Assembly: GCA_949130485.1 (NCBI GenBank)
Contig: OX422191.1
Location: 2,679,840 to 2,743,839 of the forward strand
Length of the DNA stretch: 64,000 bases
DNA from: Agelas oroides
Taxonomy: Eukaryota > Porifera > Demospongiae > Agelasida > Agelasidae
Direction of reading: 5' to 3'
The notes below the pieces were generated by a model. It made no database searches and was not told the origin of the DNA. It saw nothing but the letters and a program-made list of their open reading frames with translations. Of this stretch, positions 40,774 through 52,400 are shown in pieces. The position numbers and the translations under genes were made by a program. The stretch's first letter is position 1, and each line of letters begins with the position of its first letter.

Positions 40774-42360
40774 CTCGAAACAACATCCACAAGAAATCTA
40801 GCAAGTTGTGGGTATAGGGTACGTCAAGAGAGACAGAGAGGTGGGTAGGTATGTTGACCATTCCTTGTGGCTAACTTGTAAGGGTAATCACAGATAGGGG
40901 GGTCATCTGGTACTAAGGCAGAATGACTGGAGACTTTGTCATTAAAATTTGGACCCTAGGCCAGGGGTGAATGATGCTGGAAAAAGAACTCACTCATCCC
41001 CATGACAGCGAAGGAGAAATGCTCTCCTGAATGCAACTACTCAGTACGACTTACAGGGTCGGTGGCATTAAAACAGCCCAGTTCAGACTTCTCTCTTTCC
41101 AAACAACAATGCCAGTCTCGATCTCGTACCGGGACGGGTCACGTGCCCAGACTATACTGTACTCCCTATACCGTACATGTACCCAGGGTAAGTAGGAACG
41201 GGGAATGGGAAATGAGAAATGGGGAAATGCAGCCGGCAAAGCTGTACTACGACACAAGACTGTGACAAGTGCCTTAGTGGTGAGTTGTAAAGCAGGACAG
41301 TCGAGTGTACATGTTGTGCAAAGTATCCCGAGGGGGTAGGCCTAGGCCTATAGTTTTGTTCACATAATTTACCTCTTCTCTGGTGAGGAAAGCAGCTTAC
41401 AAATTATATGCACACACTCCGATCCGTGCTACTGATTATTCTTGTAGAATGTCTCACAAGTTAGCTATAAAAAAGCTGTTTCACATTACCTCCACCCAGT
41501 GCATGCAAATTATAATTCACACACACTAATCATATATCTCCACAGAGCTGGTGTGTGTATCCACTGAAGAATGACAGCAAACATGCATTTGTGAACTTGT
41601 AATCATAGATGCATATAATACACACCTTTGTAAATAATAGTGCTGAATGTATGTGAAACAAATATGTATACATGCATGGCTCCCTAATGAAGCAAGAAAG
41701 TAGCCTCAAAATGACTATACTCATAGATAGTTGGAACAAAGTATGAGCAATTCACGGATGTAACAAACTAACAGAAGTGAAGTGTTACTGTGTTAGCTTG
41801 CCGACTGTGATGCAATGCCCTTGCATGCCCCTTTGATCAAATGGGATGAGAAACGGTCAATGTCTATCCAGCATTTATTGAGAGATCATCTATACCTTAC
41901 AGTTTGCATCAAAGTTTGATGACTGCAGTAACAAAATGTCAGCAGTTTGCTGAGTAAAATGGGATGTACCTTCTTCCCATTTCCTATTTCTCATTTCCTC
42001 ATTCCTACTCTCCCTATACCCGGACCCACCGGCACCCAATGCTTAGTAGTCTCGTGCCCAGACCCTAGCCTCGTTCCCAGTCCTCCACTAGATTCCAGGC
42101 TGTGTTTGTGTGAATGACCTATGCTTCGATATATGTGTATTTCAAATGGTCAAGAGCCCACACAGTTGTCAAGACTGTTGGATTGTGGTGCAGGTTGCTT
42201 TGTGCCTCCTAAATCCTGCACAATACACAGTATGATTCTGCAAGGACTATATAAAGAAGTTAGCATAACCCCAAGCATTGTTGCTAATTTGGGCATGGTT
42301 ATACGTACCGCCAAATGTGGTGCATATCAAACAGGAATAACTAAAGCAGTTTCAACCAGA

Positions 42361-42485
42361 GCCTAGCCTTGTACCTGGCCTAGCTTTGTACCTGGCCTAG
42401 CCTTGTACCTGGCCTAGCCTTGTTCCTGGCCTGGCCTTGTACCTGGCCTAGCCTTGTACCTGGCCTGGGTACAAGGCTAGGTCAG
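42361..42485. repeat. 17-bp tandem repeat derived from the GCCTxGTTCC motif
   Basis: Six or seven units of GCCTAGCCTTGTACCTG, the last followed by its inverse (GGTACAAGGCTAGG). Shows that the dispersed palindrome motif can expand in tandem. Confidence 0.85.
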
Positions 42486-42567
42486 GTACAAAGTTAATCA
42501 GAGCCAAATCATCCTATGGACAAAATTGATGGCTATTGTGTTTCAGTGCTACCTAATTATATAAATA

Positions 42568-42831
42568 CAAGAGCGCATAAGAACGGCAGCTAGAATAAGA
42601 GTGTGTAACTCCAATAGAAGCCCGTAGTCTGGGCAAAATTATTGAACCGTACTAAAAATAGAACACCCTGTCACATGCGTGCTTAGCAACAATGCATAAT
42701 GACTTTTGTTAATGCAGCGTGCGCAGTACATGTTACTATTTTTAGTACTGGCGGTAAATTCCGCCCAGTTTCGAATTTTACGTATGTAGTTACACACTCT
42801 TACTCTAGCCGCCTGTTCTTATGCGCTCTTG
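42568..42831. mobile_element. MITE with TA target duplication
   Basis: Inverted ends of about 45 bp beginning CAAGAGCGCATAAGAAC, continuing CTAGAATAAGAGTGTGTAAC. TA flanks both sides (42566-42567, 42832-42833). An inner pair GTACTAAAAATAG / CTATTTTTAGTAC extends the hairpin. TA and ends suit a Tc1/mariner-type element. Confidence 0.8.
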
Positions 42832-43002
42832 TAAACAACCTTCGCTTTTGTGGAAGGTGGAAAGCATCAAAACCACCAAGGAAGCACTCCACTATGGTAC
42901 CCCAAAACCTTGGCTGAGTTGATTAGAAGGGGGCCGGATTTCTGATCCATCCCAAGATGGGAGAGATGAACATACATGTACCTAAAATCAAGGAGGTTTG
43001 TC

Positions 43003-43179
43003 CAGTGGCATAGCCAGGTCATTGGTATTGACTGGGCACCTGCTGTACGCTAGCTCTAGGGAGTCTAACAACACTAGCGCTCATGCGCGATCGAGTAACA
43101 TGAGCAGGACGAACATGGCCCGATATGGTGCTTTGGCCGGGCGCGTGCCCGGCCAGGCCCGGCCTTCACTACGCCACTG
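43003..43179. mobile_element. hAT-like MITE with 8-bp target duplication
   Basis: CAGTGGCATAGCC at the left end and CTACGCCACTG at the right are inverted; GGTTTGTC occurs on both sides (42995-43002, 43180-43187). An 8-bp duplication and CAG...CTG ends are typical of hAT elements. 177 bp, non-coding. Confidence 0.85.
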
Positions 43180-44291
43180 GGTTTGTCAAAGAGTCAATAT
43201 TCCTGTGCACTCCTCAAGCTTCCTAACTTGGGGGTATGTATAGAACTACAGGACATCTTTTACATACAGGATATATCCTCTAAAAGAAGTCCACAATGAG
43301 TATGTACATGCATATCCTCATTTATGCATTTGTGTCTGCAATCACACTACACTGCATGTAGTAATACAGCTAATGACGTCTTACAGCCTCAGCTACTTTG
43401 TACCCTGGAACAACTTTACTCACTTGGGATTCACTGAGCGCCATGTGTTTGAAGCAACACCAGCTTGCATGCAAAGGGTGTCAAGTTTTCAAGAACTTCA
43501 GGTACATTAAGTGATCAACAAACTTGGATGCCCCATTGTTTACATCGTGTACATACATGCATACATGTAATCTCAGCAGCCAAATATATAGTGCACAAGG
43601 AGAGCACAAGGGTCATGTATAGATTTGCTTTCTGTCATCTCACTGTTGGCCAAGCATTAGTATTATGTAGTTGACATAGCAAGTGATGTTGTTGCACATA
43701 CAGAGGTTTGAGCACGGCGGCTGGCCAACATGCTGTGGGGAGACAGGAGTGGCTGTTTTGAATAGCCAACTACAGATAACTTGCCCAACATCAGGCAGCA
43801 TGTGAAATAATTGTAAGAGTGCATGTGCAACTCCCATATCATAATGGTTTCTACACCCCCCTCCCCCCTCCCCCTATCTGGACAGTATGTCATAGTTATT
43901 AACCGCTCACGAGGGCTTTAGTAGATATATAAAGCACACCGCCCGGGGGCGTTGCTTCTAGCCCGGCGCTTCAATGTCAGCGGTACCCCGCGCGCGCATG
44001 CGCGAAGGGGTTAAGCATCGGTTTTGTCTGTCTGTCAGTCTGTCGTCAGTCTGTCCGGTGAAAAATTTTGAAATCAGCACATTTACTGGGTGAAAGGATT
44101 GCTGTACGCGGCCTGGCAGTCTAAAAAAAAAATGTATGTGTACCTGATAGAGACCAAAGCAGTTCACTCCACTGAATTTCCAGCTCTTTTCTATTTAACG
44201 TTGGTATTGTCCACCATTTTGATACGGTCAACCACTTGGATACGGTGGAGACCAGGCATATGCTGACTCCAAGCACGTGTTCGCGTTCACC

Positions 44292-44347
44292 AGCCTCCTC
44301 GTTCCCAGGATTGCGAAAAGCTGGGCGGGGGCCTGGGAACGAGGCAA
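44292..44347. repeat. Palindromic GCCTCCTCGTTCCCAGG element
   Basis: CCTCCTCGTTCCCAGG and GCCTGGGAACGAGGC are inverted around about 25 bp. Same family as 13583 and 16116. Confidence 0.6.
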
Positions 44348-45179
44348 CGCATTCGTCTGGGCGCACGGGTGAGTGAAATATGGCGTGTTATTTAAACCCG
44401 AACGCTCCTACGCGGGCTTAATGAGGTCGGTCAGTTGCTTCATGAGGTTGGTCAGTTACTCTATGAAGTTCATTTGCTGACAGCATCAGGGGGTGTGGCA
44501 GGCGGGCACAAGTTCAGTTGGAAAGTATAAAACCCTTCATCCCTACAACCAGCTTTAATATAGTGTAGATACCCTATGTAATATGATGTACACTGCATAT
44601 CACAAACGTTTAATCTGCAATAGTTATGGGCACGCATGGGTAACAGTTTGCTGAAATTGCGCGGGGTATGTCTTCTCTGAAGACCTCTAGTTTGTGAACG
44701 CAGCTGTTTTCGAAGGTTGCACTAGTAGTCTAGCTAGCTTACAGGTATGTAATAACAACCAGTTTTGTCGTAGCTACAAATATTACGACTTTGAAACCGT
44801 TCAACACTGCGATGGGCGACGACAGCCAGTCCGGAAACGGGCCCGAGTGGCGAAGCCTTATGAAAATTGAAGGCAATGCCGTTATGCTTTCTGCTGTTTT
44901 CCAACAGCGCTGTTGAAAAATTGTGTTTCTCAAGGCATCCTAAGTGCACGAAACAAGCCTCAAAGCTAGCTTCGCAGCCACCGTGAGCACAGAGCGTTAC
45001 CGGTTGTCGTCAACCCATTCTGTTATCGCAATGCTGAGCGGTTGAGGGTGCACATAAAAAAAATATATTTCTGCGTAACTCCAGGTGTACTTGATGCCCA
45101 CGGGATACAAATTACAAGGCTTCATCTGATTACACCCCCAGATGCAACTAAAGGACCCGCGTAATATAATTACACCCCA

Positions 45180-45250
45180 TTACAGTAATTACCCCCAAGA
45201 TGCAACTTAAAGGACCCGCGTAATATAATATAATATAATATAATATAATA
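45180..45250. repeat. (AATAT)n microsatellite
   Basis: TAATATAATATAATATAATA run at the 5' edge of the first family B copy. Short TAATATAA words also precede the second copy, suggesting a variable A/T tail or target preference. Confidence 0.7.
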
Positions 45251-45812
45251 CGCAGGCCAGAGGAAGCGTCGGCCATCCAATCTGAGTTGATATTCGTTAA
45301 TGGCATGGTGCACTTACCCCATGAATGAAACTTTGGTACACCAACAACTCTCCCTTCACCAGCTACACCACCGTCACCCGACACAGCGACTCCCGAAGCG
45401 ATTTTTTTCGCTTACGTGACGTCACACGTTCAATATACCTACGTATAAAATCATTGCGTCTATTGAGCGCGCTACCGCGCTTCGGGCTTTTATTACGCGC
45501 GCGTAGTGCGCGAGTATAAAGCAGGTGAAGGGCGTGCCTTGCTATTCACGATTTGATAAACTGATGTTTGGCTCCTCCTTTGAGGGTAAAGCTTTTTTTA
45601 AGAAGCCACAAAACTCTGAACTCTAAATTTGCAGCACAAAACCCTGATCTCTTAAGCCTTCTACTTCAGGTCTTGTGGCTAAGTAGCAGTGAACTTTTTT
45701 TCCCTAAAGCCTACTAACAAAATTTTACGTACGTATAGCACCGAACTCTAAAGTGTTCGAGCCAAGGTAAACCTGCAGCACTAACCTTCCGTGAGCATCT
45801 TGGGGTGCGGTT
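45251..45812. mobile_element. Family B composite repeat, copy 1
   Basis: Starts GCAGGCCAGAGGAAGC and ends AGCATCTTGGGGTGCGGTT. Contains ATGAATGAAACTTTGG, a CGCTTACGTGACGTCACACG block with a CRE palindrome, TAAAATCATTGCGT and paired CGCG words. A second full copy follows after 25 bp; a shorter relative is at 15612-15845. Confidence 0.7.
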
Positions 45813-45835
45813 TACGTAATATAATGCAATGTAAT

Positions 45836-46581
45836 ACACAGGCCAGAGGAAGCGTTGGACATCCAATCTGAGTTGATATTCGTTAATGGCATGGTGCACT
45901 TACCCCAGGAATGAAACTTTGGTACACCAACAACTCTCCCTTCACCAGCTACACCACTGTCACCCCTCACAGCGACTCGCGAAGCGATTTTGCCGCTTAC
46001 GTGACGTCACACGTTCAATATACCCACGTATAAAATCATTGCGTGTATTGAGCACGCTACCGTGCATCGGGCTGATATTACGCGCGTAATGCGCGAGTAT
46101 AAAGCAGGTGAAGGCGTGCCTTGCTATTCACGATTGATAAACTGATGTCTGGCTCCTCCCTTGAGGGTAAAGCTTTTTTAAGAAGCCACAAAACTCTGAA
46201 CTCTAAGGCTTTCTACTTCAGGTAAATTTGCAGCACAAAACCCTGATCTCTTGAGCCTTCTCAGTGGAGTAGGAACCAATTTTGGATTGGGGGGCCAAGG
46301 TGTATTGGGAGGGGTGTGGTTAGGGTTATATAATAACCAGCATGATGTAGTATAATATATACTATAACATGGAGCCTGATTATTGGGGGGGGCCAGTGGC
46401 CCTCCCCCCCCCGTTCCTACTCCACTGCTTCTACTTCAGGTCTTGTAGCTATGTAGCAGTGAACTTCTTTTCCGAAAGCCTACTAACAAAGATTTTACCT
46501 GCGTATAGCACTGAACTCTAAAGTGTTCGAGCCAAGGTAAACCTGCAGCACTAACCTTCCGTGAGCATCTTGGGGTGCGGT
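45836..46581. mobile_element. Family B composite repeat, copy 2, interrupted by a MITE
   Basis: Same order as copy 1 with about 90% visible identity. A MITE (46262-46427) interrupts it at the CTTCT of GCCTTCTACTTCAGG, and a 25-bp segment around 46204-46225 is locally duplicated. Confidence 0.7.
46262..46427. mobile_element. 166-bp MITE with 15-bp perfect ends
   Basis: CAGTGGAGTAGGAAC and GTTCCTACTCCACTG are perfect inverted repeats. Comparison with the uninterrupted copy 1 gives an exact empty site; CTTCT is duplicated (46257-46261, 46428-46432). The ends look hAT-like but the duplication is 5 bp rather than 8. Confidence 0.85.
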
Positions 46582-46599
46582 TACTTTGCTCGAATATAA

Positions 46600-46636
46600 T
46601 CATAGATAATATAACCTTACGGTATATTATCTATGA
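46600..46636. repeat. AT-rich hairpin
   Basis: TCATAGATAATATA and TATATTATCTATGA pair perfectly around a short CCTTACGG-containing loop, about 270 bp upstream of the guanine deaminase start. Confidence 0.7.
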
Positions 46637-46906
46637 TATAATGCACTCTATTACATAGCAACCACATAGTAACGGGCTAGAAAACGTAGATAATCAGCCC
46701 TCGGCAATGAATATTGCGATAATCACGCTAGTCGTTTGATAAGGTGAAAACCTTCTCGTTGGCCTGATAAGCATCCCACTCCTGTGTTTGACAGTACGTT
46801 GAAACAAGAACTTGTGGATCTCATGGAGCATTATAGCGCTCGTTCGCTACTCTTGCGGGTCTTCGTCGGCTGTTTTGTTGCAGCTGTTACCGCTGCACAG
46901 ACTCCT

Positions 46907-47014
46907 ATGCAGCTGAAGGTGTTCCGAGGCACTCTCGTGCACTCCAGGGTACGCACTGAGATGGAGGTCTTGGAGGATTACCTCATTGGAATCGACGATA
47001 ACAACTACGGAACG
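46907..47014 (+). CDS. Guanine deaminase, first coding exon only
   Basis: Encodes 36 residues beginning MQLKVFRGTLVHS, then MEVLEDYLIGID, and ending at a consensus donor (GGAACG|GTGAGT) in phase 0. The FRGTxVHS...MEVLxDxLxG pattern is the N-terminus of animal guanine deaminase, the amidohydrolase that turns guanine into xanthine in the cytosol. The frame is open upstream; an ATG at 46823 would add a hydrophobic N-terminus, which is unexpected for a cytosolic enzyme, so 46907 is preferred. I found no second exon in 47015-49480, and beyond that is satellite. The rest of the gene is either past the window or missing. Confidence 0.6.
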
Positions 47015-49480
47015 GTGAGTTGCAGGGGCATTTGTGCGAAGCGATTTATTGATTGAAGGTGTAGGAAACAAATTGTAGAGTAGCCATTCGCACTGCAAGC
47101 AACGATAGCTGTGGTTGGAGGACTGGGAACGAAGCTAAGTGTAGAGTTTGTGCATGCGCGGCGGCGAGATTTTTCGAAAACGCGTACCTCTGGTAGCACT
47201 TATACAATACAAGTTGAAGGTTTATCATCATACTGTTTTCCAAATATTACCTTGTAATCCCTCCAGAAAACGGCCTAGGTTTTCGCGTCTTTCAGTGGTG
47301 GTCACCTGTTTGATGTTCTCTCTGCAAGACGGTGAATGAGAGTTAACATATAGAGTACCGGTAATGAAAATTGAATTCTAGGGACGATAACTCCTGATAG
47401 CAAACTCCAATTTTAATGAAACTAGTATCAGTAAATAGAGCGTTAAAAGAGCTACGTTTAATTCACTGTCAAATTTTCCTACTATACGGTACTGTGCTTT
47501 GTCCAACTGTGCCAACTCAGGCGTGTTAAGGTATAGCTCAAGAATTTTTTGTCACGGATACGGAGAGATTACGAGATCATGTCATTGGTTCACGGCGGTG
47601 ACCTTGCGGTTAGGATGTGAAGTATACGTAGCTTCGTTTTGCTTTTGTGATTCAACAGTGGAACCAGGACAAAGTGAATAGCTCTTTAGAATGTGCAGTG
47701 GATAGGTAGTTCAAAGTGCACAGAAGTGCTTTTGAATCTTGTGCAAGATCATAAAAAGGCAGAGCGCACGTGAGTGCAATATATCCAGTTGGATTTCCTT
47801 TGTGTCCTCTAGAGAAAGGTACCTATGTGTACGCTACACACATCCCCAAGAAGGCCTCCTTTTGTTGGTTCTAAGCAAATGCAAGTATAGTGTGCATGCA
47901 TGTGTGAATTTCCCCAAAAAAAAGAATCAGGTAAGTGACAATGTACCAAGCCTTCATGCAAAGTTTCATACTTGAAAGTACATGCCCCCTAACATCTCCA
48001 GAATTGCCACTTTAGTGCATTACATTACTGGCATTTTAACCAGAACTATATAACCAAACCTTTTCCAGAAATACTAAAAAAACTAAAGCCGGAGAAGCTT
48101 CTCAATGTCTTGATTTCAAGGACAATAGAACGTTTTTTTGAAAGCATTCCTTGAACTTCATGATGCGTACACCACACTCATGAAACTGAGAAAGCTGAAA
48201 TATGGTTGAAGTAACCCAAATGTATTTACAGTGTGCATAATGCATCAATGATCCATGCAGCAAAAGTTTAATAAAATATTCTGGCATGCAAATAAAACGT
48301 TGAAAAAAAGCAGAGCAGACTAGAACACTATGACACTTTCATGCATGTGCAAAGATACAGTATCAACTGGATGACATTTTGTCAAAAAAGATTAAGTGGA
48401 ACCAGGCTAAGATTAAGTGGAACCAGGCTTAATACACATGAGACAGTCAAATAGCTATAGCAATAAGTGTTATGAGCAGACTGCTCTTGAGATTAAAAGA
48501 AACTACTGTATCTGGTAACGACACTATAACTAGCCAATGAATTTCAATAATGCTATCATGGTCACCTGATCATTAGTTATTCATGAGTTGGAATTGCCCG
48601 ATTGGCGATTCAAAGTTAAATGTTGCAGTATGTTCTCTAGAAACAAATTTAATGTGTAATGGCTAATAGACCTAATACTTTAAACATCACATTCATGAAA
48701 GCTATAGCTATCATGAACAAATACAAAACACATTGTGGAGTAAAACTATTAAATTTGTTACCATGACTGGCATCAAGAGCGCATGATGACGTCATTTTTT
48801 ATTGCGGAGGGAGGAGGAAGAGCGTGTTCTGGCCGTGGTGAAAGCAGAATCTTTCGCGTGTACTATAAATAGCACATCCGGTCAAGTTGTAGCTAGTGTG
48901 CGGGTGAAAGCGTGGGTAAAAGTAGCTGCATAACGGTCGAGTTTGGGGGTTATGGGTTGGATAACCCAAGGAGATGCTCAAGAGTTTGACTGAAAGGCTA
49001 CGCGGCCCTCTTCGACTGTCAGGCGTGGATAGCATCGTAACACAAAGTTCCTCGCGTCGGGAAGGGCCGACAACCGTTCCTGTGCAGGTAGAACTTGCCA
49101 GGTAAGCTTGGAGCGTTCACATCTTGTTGACTACGAGGGTAACACTGCGTTGTGAGGTCGTAGATCGTGGAGCTGCAAACTTGTGCGAAGGTGTGTTCTA
49201 TTTTAGTACACGTAGAAGATTCTGCCTGTTTCAAATTTTTTTACCAGTTACACGCTCTTCCTCCTCCCTCCGCAATTAAAAATGACATCATCATCCGCTC
49301 TTGCTGGCATGGGAAGTTTCTTTAAGCCAAAGTTAGGCACTATACAAAGCAAAGGCATTGTTCCCTTACAAAGATCCTATTGTCACTAATGGAGTAGGTT
49401 GGCTTTATTTATCCTCTATATGTGGTCCAAATACCCAATTAGCATCTCCACAGGCATCCTGGTAGGCAGAATACTAGTCA
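47015..49480. other. Stretch between guanine deaminase exon 1 and the satellite
   Basis: No further guanine deaminase motif (for example PGxxDxHxH) was seen on the plus strand. A weak open stretch after an acceptor-like TTTTCCAG at about 48068 reads ILKKLKPEKLLNVLISRT but matches nothing I know. A 530-bp foldback element is at 48774-49303. Confidence 0.5.
48774..49303. mobile_element. 530-bp foldback element with 7-bp target duplication
   Basis: Ends of about 55 bp are inverted: CAAGAGCGCATGATGACGTC, then TTGCGGAGGGAGGAGGAAGA on the left and the reverse on the right. CTGGCAT is duplicated on both sides (48767-48773, 49304-49310). The interior is non-coding. The first 9 bases, CAAGAGCGC, are shared with the MITE at 42568, though the duplications differ. 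Confidence 0.8.
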
Positions 49481-52400
49481 GGCAGTATGACACATCATGA
49501 GACATTATGACACAGCATGAGACACTGAGACAAGAAGAGACATCATGAGACATTATGAGACAGCATGAGACACTGACACAATAGGAGACATCGTGAGGTA
49601 CTATGAGACACTATGAGGCACTATGAGACACCATGAGATATTACGAGACAGCATGAGACACTGAGAGAATAGGAGACATCATGAGACAATATAAGAAAGC
49701 ATAAAACACTATTAGCCAATAAGAGACATCATGAGACATTATGAGAGAGCATGAGACACTACGAGACATTATGAGATGCAATGGGACTTTATGAGACACT
49801 ATGAGAAACTATGAGACAATAGGAGACATCACGTGACTTTACAAGACAGAATGAGACACTATGAGACATTATGGATGCAATGGGACTGTATGAGACAGCA
49901 TCAGACACTGAGACAATAGGAGACATCATGAGACATTATGAGATTTTATAAGGCAGCTTGAGACATTATGAGACATCACAAGATGTTATGAGACAGCATG
50001 AGACATGAGATACTATGAGACAATAGGAGACATCATGAGATATTATGAGACAGCATGAGACACTATGAGACATTATAGATCCAATGGGACTGTATGAGAC
50101 AGCATGAGACACTGACACAATAGGAGACATTGTGAGGCAGTATGAGACACTATGAGGCACTATGAGACACCATTAGATATTATGGGACATCATGAGACAA
50201 TGAGACAGCATGACACACTACGAGACATTATGGATGCAATGGGACTGTATGTGACAGCATGAGACACCATGAGAAATAGGAGATATCGTGAGACATTGAG
50301 ACACTATAAGACATCATGAGACATTATGAGACGGCATGAGACACTATCAGCCAATAAGAGACATCATGAGACATTATAAGACATTATGGATGCGATGGGA
50401 CTGTATGATAACACTATGAGACAATAGGAGACAGTATGAGACAGTATGAGACACTATGAGACACCATCAGACATTGAGACAGCATGAGACACTGTGAGAC
50501 AAAAGGAGACATTATGAGACAGCATAAGACACTACGAGACATTATGACATGCAATAGAACTGTATGTGACAGTATGAGACACTGTGAGACAATAGGAGAC
50601 ATCATGAGATATTATGAGACACTATGACACATCATGACACATCATGAGGTACTACGAGACATTATGGATGCAATGGGACTGTATGAGACACCATGAGACA
50701 CTATGAGACAATAGGAGACATCGTCAGGCAGTATGAGACATCATGAGGCATTATGACACAGCATGAGATACTGAGACAATAAGAGACATCATGAGACATT
50801 ATGAGAGAGCATGAGACACTACGAGACATACGTATGAGATGCAATGGGACTTTATCAGACAGTATGAGAAACTATGAGACAACAGGAGACATCACATGAC
50901 TTTATGAGACAGAATGAGACATTATGGACACAAAGGGACTGTATGAGACAGCATGAGACAATAGGAGACATCATCAGACATTATGAGACAGAATGAGACA
51001 TTATGGATGCAATGGGACTGTATGAGACACCATGAGACATCATGAGACACCATGAGACATTATAGATCCAATGGGACTGTATGAGACAGCATGAGACACT
51101 GACACAATAGGAGACATCGTGAGGAGGTAGGAGACACTATGAGGCACTATGAGACACCATGAGATATTATGGGAGATCATGAGACAGCATGACACACTAC
51201 GAGACATTGTGGATGCAATGGGACTGTATATGAGACACCATGAGACATCATGAGACATTATTAGACAGCATGAAAAAATAGGAGACATGTTATGAGACAG
51301 CATGAGACATTGAGACATTATGGATCCAATGGGACTTTACGAGACAGCACGAGACACTATGAGACAATAGGAGACATTATCAGACGTTATGAGACAGCAT
51401 GAGACACTACGAGATATTATGGACGCAATGGGCCTGTATGAGACAGCATAAGATACTGAGGCAATAGGAGACATCATCAGACATTATGAGACAACATGAG
51501 ACACTATGAGCCAATAAGAGACATCATGAATGAAATGGGACTGTATGAGACAGCATGAGACACTATGAGACATTATGGATTCAATGGGACTTTACGAGAC
51601 AGCACGATACACTATGAGACAATACGAGACATTATCAGACGTTATGAGACAACATGAGACACTGCGAGATATTATGGACGCAATGGGCCTGTATGAGACA
51701 GCATAAGATACTGAGGCAATAGGAGACACCATGTGACATTATGAGACAACATGAGACACTATGAGATATTATAGATCCAATGGGACTGCATAAGACAGCA
51801 TGAGACACTGACACAATAGGAGACATCGTGAGGCAGTATCAGACACTATGAGGCACTATGAAACACCATGAGATATTATGGGACATCATCAGACAGCATG
51901 ACACACTACGAGACATTATGGATGCAATGGGACTGTATGAGACAGCATGAGACATGAGACACTATGAGACAATAGGAGACATCATGAGATATTATGAGAC
52001 AGCATGAGACACTACGAGACATTATAGATCCAATGGGACTGTATGAGACAGCATGAGACACAATGAGACAATACGAGACATTATGAGACAGTATGAGACA
52101 CTACGAGATACTATGGACGCAATGAGCCTGTATGAGACGGCATAAGATACTGAGACAATAGGAGACATCATGAGACATCATGAGACATCATGAGACACCA
52201 TGAGACATCATGAGACATTATGGGACACTATGAGACATCTTGAGATTTTAACACGGCATAAGACACTACTAGACATTATGAGATTCAATGGGACTGTATG
52301 AAACAGCATGAGACACTGTGAGACAATACGAGACATCATGAGATATTATGAGACACTATGAGACAACATGAGATATTATGAGACGGCATGAGACACTACC

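Larger units (their letters stand above)
40800..45140. other. Intergenic stretch upstream of DCLRE1B
   Basis: No convincing gene. It contains elements at 42361-42485, 42568-42831 and 43003-43179, a palindromic GCCTCGTTCCCAGG pair at 44292-44347, and CpG-containing segments near 43960-44000 and 44640-45000. A tiny plus-strand frame at 44812-44916 (MGDDSQSGNGPEWRSLMK...) has an acceptable start context but no family match; too weak to call. Confidence 0.5.

Noticed and set aside
44733..44949. Small frames on both strands in a CpG-containing patch
   Set aside because: Too short, and the two strands' frames overlap each other; no homology recognised.
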